From Spirochaetota bacterium (GTDB lineage: Bacteria; Spirochaetota; UBA4802; JAFGJZ01), in NCBI GenBank assembly GCA_023396615.1, contig JAEWVM010000053.1:1-13654 (forward strand): a DNA stretch of 13,654 bases. The letters run 5' to 3'. The position numbers and the translations under genes are program-made. Each line of letters starts with the position of its first letter. Position 1 is the stretch's first letter. A model generated the notes under the pieces. The model was not told the origin of the DNA. It did not search any database and saw nothing but the letters and a program-made list of their open reading frames with translations. Shown here piece by piece: positions 1 through 6,093 of this stretch.

Positions 1-218
1 CCTGAAAACTGCGCGTTCGCTGTAATAACCGAAACAGGTGTTTCTCCGAATGCCGGAGGAGTCACACCGTTAATGACGGAAATTGATATAGTTTTGTCGC
101 CGCCCGGATTGTCAGGGTTTCCCGGATCGTCACTTCCGCCACCGCCTCCTCCGCCGCAGGCAGAAAATCCAAGCATCACTGCGTAAATCAGCAGTGCCGA
201 TAATTTAAACTTCTTCAT
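1..218 (-). CDS. Surface lipoprotein, N-terminal part (runs off left edge)
   Basis: The first 72 codons of a minus-strand gene are visible; the rest lies outside the window. The protein begins MKKFKLSALLIYAVMLGFSA, a lysine-charged start and hydrophobic segment ending at Cys21. This is a signal peptidase II site, F-S-A-C, which is relaxed compared with the usual L-x-G/A-C, as is common in spirochaetes. Seven glycines follow Cys21, then an Asp/Pro/Gly/Asn spacer (about 29-42). The region after about residue 43 (ISISVINGVTPPAFGETPVS) resembles the short beta-rich repeats of secreted bacterial surface proteins (pattern GVTxPxxGxTPV). The start is supported by AAGGGG six bases upstream. Expected location is the outer membrane or cell surface. 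The function cannot be told from the part visible. Lipoprotein identity is well supported; the repeat resemblance is inference. Confidence 0.85.
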   Translation of the reverse strand, partial: MKKFKLSALLIYAVMLGFSACGGGGGGGSDDPGNPDNPGGDKTISISVINGVTPPAFGETPVSVITANAQFS

Positions 219-280
219 TAGTTCCCCTTAATTATTTTGATTATTGCAAAAAATAAATATAATCTCAGCAATCAGTCATT

Positions 281-300
281 AGTGTTATATTTTTAACACT
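281..300. repeat. Inverted repeat in the lipoprotein leader
   Basis: AGTGTTA and TAACACT form perfect 7-bp arms around a 6-base spacer. The repeat sits immediately downstream of the predicted -10, at the expected transcription start. It could be an operator or a 5' leader stem-loop; the sequence does not distinguish these. Confidence 0.5.
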
Positions 301-327
301 TGTTACCATTTAAATTATACATGTCAA
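300..327 (-). promoter_or_regulatory. Candidate sigma-70 promoter of the lipoprotein gene
   Basis: Read on the minus strand, TTGACA (327-322) is followed after 16 bases by TAACAA (305-300). The -35 is consensus and the -10 is mediocre. It would give a leader of roughly 75 bases before the lipoprotein start codon. A TATAAT also occurs just inside the spacer, so the exact -10 is uncertain. Confidence 0.45.
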
Positions 328-389
328 GGTTTATATGAATTGTTCGCATTATCAAAATAGCAGTAAGATCGATGTGCTTTTATTTGCGC

Positions 390-437
390 CCTCACCCCGC
401 TACCGCGCGCCCTCTCCTAAAGGAGAGGCCTATCTAT
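390..437. repeat. 48-bp dispersed repeat, copy 1
   Basis: This block matches 3053-3100 in the same orientation with one mismatch in 48 bases (C at 429 versus G at 3092). The left part is C-rich (CCTCACCCCGCTACCGCGCG). The right part is a palindrome, GCCCTCTCCT / AGGAGAGGcC, with a 2-base centre and one mismatch in the outer arm. It lies in a gene-free stretch. Size and palindrome resemble REP- or MITE-like dispersed elements. Two copies in 2.7 kb suggest more in the genome, which is inference. Confidence 0.9.
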
Positions 438-488
438 CACAAATTTACTGCTTAAGCAAAATTAAATTATATAAAGAACACCTAAACC

Positions 489-505
489 GTCCGACATAGT
501 CGGAC
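489..505. repeat. Short hairpin GTCCGAC-ATA-GTCGGAC
   Basis: Perfect 7-bp arms surround a 3-base centre. There is no T-run on either side, so it is not a standard terminator. It lies between the 48-bp repeat and the next hairpin. The CCGACA in it echoes the CCGACA at the right end of the neighbouring IS, which may be coincidence. Confidence 0.6.
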
Positions 506-520
506 ACCAAATAAGCTGAG

Positions 521-551
521 TTTTCGCAATCCGCTGAAAGCGGTGCGAAAA
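521..551. repeat. Long bulged hairpin in dispersed-repeat sequence
   Basis: TTTTCGCA (521-528) pairs with TGCGAAAA (544-551), and CCGCT (531-535) pairs with AGCGG (539-543). This leaves a 2-base bulge (AT) and a 3-base tip, a 13-bp stem in total. It is probably the structured core of the dispersed-repeat sequence left of the IS. No T-run follows on the plus strand. Confidence 0.7.
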
Positions 552-597
552 TCGAAGCGAAAAAGCCGCGCGGCGATTGAGCGACAACTTTTCTTTG

Positions 598-615
598 GTT
601 ACTTTCTTGTTTTGC
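598..615. repeat. Left arm of the inverted repeat flanking the IS
   Basis: GTTACTTTCTTGTTTTGC here is the inverted partner of GCAAAAAGAAAGTAAC at 2267-2282; the left arm is two bases longer. The distance from GTTAC to the TGTCGG terminus is 23 bases on both sides. This leaves two readings: the IS inserted into the loop of a pre-existing palindromic repeat, or the arms are the outer part of a bipartite terminal repeat of the IS. Confidence 0.65.
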
Positions 616-691
616 TAGTGTGTCGGTTTATTAAAATTAATGGACAACTTAAAACCACGATAATACTTACCTCTAAGAAGAGAGGAAAAGC

Positions 692-2158
692 ATGGCACGT
701 TATGAAAATAATTCAACCGACCAGGGCATCTTTATATCCTTAAATCTGGATGCTCAGTATGACAAAGGAAGCAGGGAATATATTTTAAAAAAATACATAA
801 ATACTAAAGTAAATATATCTGATTTTGATAAAGCTTACAAGAATGACTCTTCTGGACGACCGATTAAAAATCCTCTGGATATCATAGCCGCTGTACTTTA
901 CGGCTATATGACTGGAAACAGATCATCAAGGAGTATTGAACAAATGCTCCGTCAGCATATCGGATTTATGTATGTATCAAACTGCTTATCAATAGACCAT
1001 TCCGTTATATGCGAATTCAAAAATAAATTCAAAGAACAAATTCAAAGCGTTTTTACTAATCTTCTTTTTTTACTTAACGAAATGGGAGCTATCGATTGGG
1101 ATCTAGTTGTTGGTGACGGCACAAAAATAAAAGCATATGCCAGCAAAGGACGCACTATCGGCAAAGAAAAAACACAAAAGCTACTTCGAACATATAAGAG
1201 CATGGCAGAAAAAGTAATGAAGAGAGATTCTGATCTGGAGCAGAGTCGAGAAAATAGAGAAATTCCCATTGATAAATATCATATGGAAAAGCAACGAACC
1301 ACCCGACTTAAAAAGACTTATGATAGTGTTATTTCAAAAATAGAAAGCATTACACAATCGGATGATACAGAAATTAAAAAAAGTCTGGAAACGAAGTATG
1401 TAAATCTTACTGATCCCGACAGCAATATTATGCCGGGAAGCTGCCGCAGGCATTTTATTCAGGGATATAATGCAACCATGATGGTGAGCAACAATGACGT
1501 TATTATCGATTTTGATCCGATTACAGATGCCGAAAAAAATCATACGGTAGATATGGTAAGACGAGTTGAAAATGTAAAAACAATAATGAAAGTTAAATCA
1601 AGTTCAAAATATTTGTTTGATACAGGATTTCAGGATTTTGATAAAATATTATCTCTTCAGGATGACGGATATGACATGTACGTAGCAACGAAAGAAAGAG
1701 ATTTTACGGACAAATCTCAAAAACGTCGGGACTTCGCACTTGTTAAAACAGATTCTGGATTTAGTCTAAAATGCAGAGGAGAGAAAATAGGAAAACCTCA
1801 TTATAATATAAAACTGAATAAAACTTTCTTCTATTTCAACAAAATTCAGTGCGCAAACTGCTCATATATTTCAGAGTGTTATAAAGATGCTAGCAAATCA
1901 AAACAAAAAACAGTTTCATTCTCAATGTTTGAATTAAATAGAAAACCAAAAATTGACGAATATCTCGAAAAGATGAAAAGTGAAAATGGGCAAAAGATTT
2001 ACAGCAGACGGCTTGGAAAAGAACATGTTTTTTCAAACATAAAAACACAGAGAAATTTTCTGCAAACGTATTACAGAGGAAAAGAAAATGTCCGGATGGA
2101 TATTTGCTGGGCGGCTTTAGCACAGAATATGCAGAAATATATTGTGAGCATGAGGTAA
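692..2158 (+). CDS. IS1182 family DDE transposase
   Basis: The 488-residue product catalyses cut-and-paste or related transposition of the surrounding IS. The N-terminal part (about 40-115) has the InsH/DUF772 pattern, with PLDIIAAVLYGYMTGNRSSR and then IDHSVICEFKNKF. The catalytic core shows the first Asp at D142 (VVGDGTKIKAYAS), the IS1182-typical TDPDSNIM at 240-247, the second Asp at D310 (YLFDTGF), and the Glu at E444 (RLGKEHVFSNIK). A Cys cluster, C387-x2-C390-x5-C396, lies before the Glu, as in related transposases. The start ATG is preceded by GAGAGG at good spacing. The frame is intact, with no stop or frameshift. Length fits full-size family members. It is translated from inside the left end of the element, and no clear promoter was identified. 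Confidence 0.93.
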   Translation: MARYENNSTDQGIFISLNLDAQYDKGSREYILKKYINTKVNISDFDKAYKNDSSGRPIKNPLDIIAAVLYGYMTGNRSSRSIEQMLRQHIGFMYVSNCLSIDHSVICEFKNKFKEQIQSVFTNLLFLLNEMGAIDWDLVVGDGTKIKAYASKGRTIGKEKTQKLLRTYKSMAEKVMKRDSDLEQSRENREIPIDKYHMEKQRTTRLKKTYDSVISKIESITQSDDTEIKKSLETKYVNLTDPDSNIMPGSCRRHFIQGYNATMMVSNNDVIIDFDPITDAEKNHTVDMVRRVENVKTIMKVKSSSKYLFDTGFQDFDKILSLQDDGYDMYVATKERDFTDKSQKRRDFALVKTDSGFSLKCRGEKIGKPHYNIKLNKTFFYFNKIQCANCSYISECYKDASKSKQKTVSFSMFELNRKPKIDEYLEKMKSENGQKIYSRRLGKEHVFSNIKTQRNFLQTYYRGKENVRMDICWAALAQNMQKYIVSMR

Positions 2159-2184
2159 ATATTTGGTGAAATAGGTATTAAATC

Positions 2185-2227
2185 CCAGAAAAGAAAATTC
2201 TGGAGGGAATTTTTCAAGCATCCCTCC
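2185..2227. terminator. Stem-loops after the transposase gene
   Basis: Two hairpins share bases. CCAGAA (2185-2190) pairs with TTCTGG (2198-2203), and GGAGGGA (2202-2208) pairs with TCCCTCC (2221-2227) around a 12-base loop. They lie just after the transposase stop and inside the right IS end. A tail of T residues is lacking, so termination is possible but not shown. They could instead be subterminal structure used in transposition. Confidence 0.4.
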
Positions 2228-2266
2228 GTTAAAACTATTGAATAATGAAAAAACCGACAGGCAATT

Positions 2267-2282
2267 GCAAAAAGAAAGTAAC
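2267..2282. repeat. Right arm of the inverted repeat flanking the IS
   Basis: GCAAAAAGAAAGTAAC is the inverted partner of 598-615. Symmetry stops exactly at the GTTAC/GTAAC edge: outside bases are CTTTG on the left and AGATT on the right. The sequence to its right (CAAAAGG-9 bases-CCTTTTG, 2293-2315) forms another short hairpin and looks non-coding. Confidence 0.65.
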
Positions 2283-2347
2283 AGATTGGATTCAAAAGGC
2301 GCGGAGCACCTTTTGTGTATCGCATGATCCATGCAAACAAGTTATTC

Positions 2348-2377
2348 TTGACTTTACCGGAATCCGACTAATAATAT
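2348..2377 (+). promoter_or_regulatory. Candidate promoter of the coiled-coil protein gene
   Basis: TTGACT (2348-2353), 18 bases, then TAATAT (2372-2377) is a good sigma-70-like promoter. It would start transcription near 2384 and give a leader of about 100 bases before the start at 2482. The rest of 2283-2481 shows no coding sequence. GGGGGAGGA at about 2388-2397 looks like a ribosome binding site, but no start codon follows it. Confidence 0.5.
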
Positions 2378-2481
2378 TAACAGATACGGGGGAGGAATAA
2401 ATCCGCGGTCATTTTTCAGGATTTCGGTCAATCAAACCGGTCGATGCAAAACAGTTAAAAAAAAATTAAAAGGATTTCAAA

Positions 2482-3045
2482 ATGATTAAATCATCACATT
2501 TCACAAAAACATTATCATTCTTCAGCATGCTGGCAATCTGTTCGGTTTTAATGACAACAAAATCTTTTGCAGAAGATAAAAATGCCGACGTAATAAAAGC
2601 AGAAACCGAGGTTTCTAAAACGAAATTAGAGTTGGATAATGCCGACAAAAAGCTATCTGAAACCGAGACAGAAATTCAAAACGCGGAAAAAGCAATAAAA
2701 GAAGGAAAAGACGAAATAAAACAAATAGAACTCAGTGAAAAAGAGATGGAAAAAGAATATTTTGCAAACTTGCAAATGGCAGAGAAAAGAACAAAATCAA
2801 AAGACAAGGATGAGTCTGCCCAGGGTAAAGCAGAGACAAAAGAATTAAGTTCAAAGTTAAAAAAAGAATTAGATGTATTATCTTCAAAAAGAAAAAAAGC
2901 CAGCAAGAAAATATCAACTGCCGAAAAAAAACTAACTAAAGCCCAAAACCAGAAAAAATCTGATTCAAGCAAACGCAAAAAGGCTGAAGAAAAACATAAA
3001 AAAGCCGTTGAAAATCTTGATAAATTACAGAAATCCGGAAAATAA
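2482..3045 (+). CDS. Secreted lysine-rich coiled-coil protein, function unknown
   Basis: I do not recognise a family for this 187-residue protein. Residues 1-30 form a signal peptide: a short charged start, a hydrophobic core around 11-24, and a likely signal peptidase I site at S-F-A/E after Ala30. The mature part, about 33-185, is almost entirely Lys, Glu, Ala, Asp and Ser with heptad-like spacing of Leu, Ile and Ala, predicting one long alpha-helical coiled coil. There is no cysteine in the mature part, no lipobox and no later membrane segment, so a periplasmic or secreted rod is likely. The start is supported by AAAAGGA upstream. The gene stands alone between the IS and the second 48-bp repeat copy. 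Low-complexity composition means apparent similarity to other coiled coils would not show homology. A structural or envelope-spacer role is only a guess. Confidence 0.8.
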   Translation: MIKSSHFTKTLSFFSMLAICSVLMTTKSFAEDKNADVIKAETEVSKTKLELDNADKKLSETETEIQNAEKAIKEGKDEIKQIELSEKEMEKEYFANLQMAEKRTKSKDKDESAQGKAETKELSSKLKKELDVLSSKRKKASKKISTAEKKLTKAQNQKKSDSSKRKKAEEKHKKAVENLDKLQKSGK

Positions 3046-3052
3046 ATTTGAG

Positions 3053-3100
3053 CCTCACCCCGCTACCGCGCGCCCTCTCCTAAAGGAGAGGGCTATCTAT
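3053..3100. repeat. 48-bp dispersed repeat, copy 2
   Basis: This copy starts 7 bases after the stop of the coiled-coil gene and matches 390-437 in direct orientation at 47 of 48 positions. Its palindrome is perfect, GCCCTCTCCT (3072-3081) / AGGAGAGGGC (3084-3093), a 10-bp stem with a 2-base centre. A stem so close to a stop codon could terminate or protect the transcript, although what follows (TATCTATTATAAAT) is not a clean T-run. Confidence 0.9.
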
Positions 3101-3131
3101 TATAAATCCAAATTTTTCACAGGAAAATATC

Positions 3132-3161
3132 TTGACTCATTCCGCAAAACGAAAGTACTGA
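3132..3161 (+). promoter_or_regulatory. Candidate pgk promoter
   Basis: TTGACT (3132-3137) is followed 18 bases later by TACTGA (3156-3161), a fair -35 with a weak -10. It is the best candidate between the 48-bp repeat and pgk. The ribosome binding site AAGGAG (3178-3183) lies six bases before the ATG and fixes that start. Confidence 0.4.
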
Positions 3162-3189
3162 ACAGGTAAAAAAGGTTAAGGAGTATTAT

Positions 3190-4458
3190 ATGCCAATATC
3201 AAAAAAAACAGTAAGAGACATTGACATCAAAGGCAAAAAAGTCATCATGCGTGTTGACTTTAATGTGCCTATCAAAGGCGGAGTCATTCAGGACGACACC
3301 CGTATCAAAGCGGCTCTTCCGACCATCAAGTACATTCTTGAGCAGAATGTGAAATCCCTTGTTCTTATGAGCCACCTTGGCGATCCTAAAAAAGACACTG
3401 CAAAAAACAAAGAAAAGGCAGAAAAAGCCGGAAAAGCTTTCAACGAAGAAGAATATGTAAACAACCACCACAAAATGGCTCCGGTTGCGGCACAGCTTGC
3501 GAAACTTATCAATAAAGATGTGAAAGTTGCTCCTTCATGCATGGGCGACGAAACAAAGAAAATGGTAGACGCTATTTCTAACGGCGAAATCCTTCTTCTC
3601 GAAAACACACGTTTTCACAAAGAAGAAACCAGCAAAGAAGCTTCCGAGCGCGAAAAGATGGCAAAGGAACTTGCGACATACGGCGAAGTTTATGTAAACG
3701 ACGCTTTCGGAACTGCTCACAGAGCTCACGCTTCAACTGAAACAGTTGCCAAATATCTTCCTGCAGTAGCGGGATTTCTCATGGAAAGAGAACTCGAATT
3801 CCTTGAAGAAAAAATCGTAAAATCACCTGCTAAACCTTTTGTTGCCATCGTAGGCGGCGCTAAGGTTTCTTCAAAAATCACAGTTATCGAAAAGCTCATG
3901 GAAAAATGCGACCGCATCATCATCGGCGGAGGAATGGCTTTTACATTCTTCAAAGCAATGGGCAAAGAAGTCGGTTCTTCTCTTTGCGAAGACGATCAGC
4001 TTGAAACAGCTAAGAAAACAATCGAAGCTGCAAAAGCAAAAGGCGTTCAGTTCCTTCTTCAGACTGACGTTGTCGTAGCAGACGCCTTTTCAAACGACGC
4101 AAACATCAAAACCGTTGATGTTGACGCAATGCCTAAGGACATGATGGGTCTTGATATCGGACCTAAGTCAATCGAGCTTTTCAAAAACGCTCTTTCTGAT
4201 GCCAAGACTATTTTCTGGAACGGCCCTGTAGGCGTTTTTGAAATGGAAAAATTTGCTGCAGGAACTCTTGCAATCGCAAATCAGCTTGCATCGCTTACTT
4301 CTGCCGTAACAGTTATCGGCGGCGGAGATTCAGTTTCTGCTGTTAACAAAGCAGGTGTAGCTGATAAGATGACTCACATTTCAACAGGCGGCGGAGCTTC
4401 TATGGAACTCGTTGAAGGAAAAGTTCTTCCGGGTGTTGCAGCTCTTCTCAACGCTTAA
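3190..4458 (+). CDS. pgk: Phosphoglycerate kinase
   Basis: The enzyme transfers phosphate from 1,3-bisphosphoglycerate to ADP in glycolysis and works in reverse in gluconeogenesis; it is cytoplasmic. The 422-residue protein is complete. Its N-terminal substrate domain has RVDFNVP (21-27), SHLGDPK (61-67), LLENTRF (136-142) and NDAFGTAHRAHAS (170-182). Its C-terminal nucleotide domain has GGAKVSSKI (222-230), WNGPVGVFE (343-351), GGGDSVSAV (377-385) and STGGGASMEL (398-407). After SHLGDPK there is a charged, Lys-rich insert of roughly 25 residues (68-92), making it longer than the typical enzyme of about 390-400 residues. I recall a similar insert in Treponema enzymes. The gene has its own ribosome binding site and a strong terminator, and no other glycolytic gene adjoins it. 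Its preference for C-ending codons differs from its neighbours and suggests high expression. Confidence 0.98.
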   Translation: MPISKKTVRDIDIKGKKVIMRVDFNVPIKGGVIQDDTRIKAALPTIKYILEQNVKSLVLMSHLGDPKKDTAKNKEKAEKAGKAFNEEEYVNNHHKMAPVAAQLAKLINKDVKVAPSCMGDETKKMVDAISNGEILLLENTRFHKEETSKEASEREKMAKELATYGEVYVNDAFGTAHRAHASTETVAKYLPAVAGFLMERELEFLEEKIVKSPAKPFVAIVGGAKVSSKITVIEKLMEKCDRIIIGGGMAFTFFKAMGKEVGSSLCEDDQLETAKKTIEAAKAKGVQFLLQTDVVVADAFSNDANIKTVDVDAMPKDMMGLDIGPKSIELFKNALSDAKTIFWNGPVGVFEMEKFAAGTLAIANQLASLTSAVTVIGGGDSVSAVNKAGVADKMTHISTGGGASMELVEGKVLPGVAALLNA

Positions 4459-4475
4459 TCTCATTTAAAGAAACC

Positions 4476-4500
4476 AAACCCCGCTCCGGCGGGGTTTTTT
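4476..4500 (+). terminator. Rho-independent terminator of pgk
   Basis: AAACCCCGC (4476-4484) pairs with GCGGGGTTT (4489-4497) around a TCCG tip, and the T-run continues to 4500. It begins 17 bases after the pgk stop. It ends four bases before the 3' end of the convergent MocR gene, so the opposing transcripts meet here. Confidence 0.95.
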
Positions 4501-4504
4501 ATTA

Positions 4505-5902
4505 TCATTTTATTATCGTATCAATTGCTTTCTTTAATCTCAAAATCCCTTCCGGAATTTCTTTCTCACTGACATTTCCAAATCCAAGTAATAGTCCGCC
4601 TTTTTTGCCGCTTAATGAATATTCCGCTTCGCAATCAGTCTCTACACCGTATTCTTCAAAGCGCGAACATTCCTCAACGGTGAACTTATGCTTTCTGTGA
4701 GCAACATTCAAATGCATTCCCGCAGCGTTTGAATTAATTATTATATCATTTCCGAATACAGCATTCAGCTTCTGCGAAATAAGGCTGTGCTTTCTCTTAT
4801 ATATTTTTTTCATCCGGGCGATGTTTCTCGTGAACGCGCCGCTTCTCATAAAATGCGCTGTTGCAAGCTGAATATGCGATGGCGTACGCATCATAAGCCG
4901 CGCTTTTGTCTGCAAAATACTGTCCGCTATGCTTTCAGGTACGACGAGATATCCCAACCGCATTGACGGAAACATGTTCTTGCTGAAAGTCCCGGCGTGC
5001 ATGACGATTTCGGGATTCATGAGAAATAATGACCTCAAAGGATATCCTTCATATCTAAACTCTGAGTCATAATCATCTTCGACGATAAACATGCCGTTGC
5101 GGGCGGCATAATCAACCAGTTTGACGCGGCGCGGCGCGCTGAGAACACAACCGGTCGGAAACTGATGCGACGGAGAAACGAATATAAGTTTTCCTTTGGG
5201 TTTTGCAGGAAGAGCAGACGTATCAATACCTGATTCATCGACAGGTATTTCTTTAAGTTTATAACCCGACTGCTTAAAAATATCAGCGGCAAAATCCACG
5301 ACAGGATCTTCGATTATAAGTTCATCTGAAAAACGCGATAAATGCGAAGCTACCAACAGAAGAGTTTCGGAGGTTCCTGAAGTTATTATCACGCATTCAG
5401 GTCTTACGCGGATGCCCTTGACCAGAAGAAGGTAATCACATATTTCAGTACGAAGCTCCATTCTTCCGGCAACAAGCGGATATGATAACACTTCATCATC
5501 AGCGAGAGACCATGCATAATCAAGCGAGCGTTTCCACTTCTTAACAGGAAAATGCTTCAGATCAGGAATTCCGCAGTTAAAGCTGATTATATTTTTCTTT
5601 TTCTCTTTTTTAATTTTTACAATTTCAGTTTTCTCAAGGCTGCGGAAGGAATCCCCGAGAATGACGCTTTCTGCAACCCATGTCCCCTTTCCGGGTTTTC
5701 CTTCAAGATATCCTTCAGACGAAAGCTGTTCATAAACTTCGATGATAATATTGCGGGATATATTATTCTTTTCGTGAAGATGACGGCTCGAAGGCATTTT
5801 AGCGCCGGGCGCAAGTTCACCCTTCAGAATTCTTTCAAGAAGCTTTTCATAAAGCTGATTACGTATGGGATTTCGCAGTGACCGGTCAATCTCAATATAC
5901 AT
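4505..5902 (-). CDS. MocR-type regulator (GntR HTH plus aminotransferase domain)
   Basis: This is a PLP-dependent transcriptional regulator of the MocR/GabR/PdxR group. An N-terminal GntR winged helix (about 5-70, with KMPSSRHLHEKNNISRN and EGYLEGKPGKGTWV) is joined by a Lys-rich linker to a fold-type I aminotransferase domain (about 105-465). Visible PLP-site motifs are GTSE (176-179), SPSHQFPTG (243-251), DDYDSEFRY (276-284) and TFSKNMFPSMRLG, in which K308 is the likely Schiff-base lysine. Such proteins sense PLP or an amino-compound/PLP adduct rather than transaminate. I start it at the second of two adjacent ATGs (465 residues), because GAGAGG lies four bases before it; an upstream ATG 33 bases earlier lacks such a site. 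It is divergent from the aldo-keto reductase, its most likely target. The effector is unknown. Confidence 0.93.
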   Translation of the reverse strand: MYIEIDRSLRNPIRNQLYEKLLERILKGELAPGAKMPSSRHLHEKNNISRNIIIEVYEQLSSEGYLEGKPGKGTWVAESVILGDSFRSLEKTEIVKIKKEKKKNIISFNCGIPDLKHFPVKKWKRSLDYAWSLADDEVLSYPLVAGRMELRTEICDYLLLVKGIRVRPECVIITSGTSETLLLVASHLSRFSDELIIEDPVVDFAADIFKQSGYKLKEIPVDESGIDTSALPAKPKGKLIFVSPSHQFPTGCVLSAPRRVKLVDYAARNGMFIVEDDYDSEFRYEGYPLRSLFLMNPEIVMHAGTFSKNMFPSMRLGYLVVPESIADSILQTKARLMMRTPSHIQLATAHFMRSGAFTRNIARMKKIYKRKHSLISQKLNAVFGNDIIINSNAAGMHLNVAHRKHKFTVEECSRFEEYGVETDCEAEYSLSGKKGGLLLGFGNVSEKEIPEGILRLKKAIDTIIK

Positions 5903-6093
5903 CATGCCTCTCAAGTGGTTCTGTATTTTTATCAAAAACCGGCTCTTACTTTTCTTAATTGCACCGGCTATATTTCTGCATGTAACTAAAACTGATTTTT
6001 GCCTAGTTCGCTCAATGTATGAAAAAGATGTAAACCGATCAATTCTTTTTCAGAATGAGTAACTCGCACTCATCAGATAAGACCGGAGGATAT
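5903..6093. promoter_or_regulatory. Divergent MocR / aldo-keto reductase control region
   Basis: This 191-bp gap must hold both divergent promoters. A plausible plus-strand promoter is TTGCAC (5958-5963), 17 bases, TGTAAC (5981-5986), which is weak. The heptamer ACCGGCT occurs twice in direct orientation (5938-5944 and 5963-5969, 25 bp apart), and the second copy overlaps that promoter. Direct repeats are the kind of operator known for GabR-like regulators, but one such pair is expected by chance in a region this size. ATGAGT and ACTCAT (6055-6060, 6068-6073) form a small inverted repeat before the reductase ribosome binding site. Confidence 0.4.

Larger units (their letters stand above)
219..597. 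other. Gene-free stretch upstream of the insertion sequence
   Basis: No convincing coding region is present. The stretch holds the lipoprotein promoter and its inverted repeat, the 48-bp repeat copy 1, and two strong hairpins at 489-505 and 521-551. From about 552 it continues into a GC-richer piece (GCCGCGCGGCGATTGAGCGA) and then CTTTGGTTACTTTCTT. That last motif is reminiscent of non-coding repeats dispersed in many bacterial genomes. A 66-codon open frame from 543 runs across this repeat and into the transposase gene in another frame. It looks like repeat sequence being read by chance. Confidence 0.65.
621..2259 (+). mobile_element. IS1182-type insertion sequence
   Basis: The element carries a single transposase gene and is bounded by short inverted repeats: TGTCGGTTTATT at 621-632 and AAAAAACCGACA at 2248-2259 (11 of 12 bases paired). 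The resulting length of 1639 bp suits the IS1182 family. No flanking target duplication is visible: the bases outside are AGTG on the left and GGCA on the right. If the outer GTTAC arms belong to the element, it would span 598-2282 instead. The transposase frame is open throughout with its catalytic residues present, so the element may be active. Family assignment is from protein motifs; the ends are inferred. Confidence 0.7.

Noticed and set aside
543..743. 66-codon plus-strand open frame before the transposase gene
   Set aside because: It runs across hairpin and repeat sequence and into the transposase gene in a different frame, has no ribosome binding site, and has the arbitrary composition of repeat DNA read by chance.
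616..2263. Target-site duplication flanking the IS
   Set aside because: Bases outside both candidate boundaries (AGTG/GGCA and TTTG/AGAT) do not match. A CTAG at 615-618 has no partner on the right.
2071..2340. Minus-strand frames (also 2117-2332) over the transposase 3' end and the right IS flank
   Set aside because: They are antisense to the transposase and to repeat-like non-coding sequence, have no ribosome binding site, and give products rich in Phe/Cys/Leu typical of chance frames.
2388..2420. Small gene after GGGGGAGGA upstream of the coiled-coil gene
   Set aside because: The SD-like sequence is not followed by ATG, GTG or TTG at usable distance, and no open frame of note follows.
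390..3100. CRISPR array suggested by the 48-bp repeat
   Set aside because: There are only two copies, 2.66 kb apart with genes between them, no spacer-sized intervals and no cas genes.
5552..5881. 109-codon plus-strand open frame opposite the MocR gene
   Set aside because: It is an antisense shadow of a clearly coding, motif-bearing gene, with no ribosome binding site or recognisable product.
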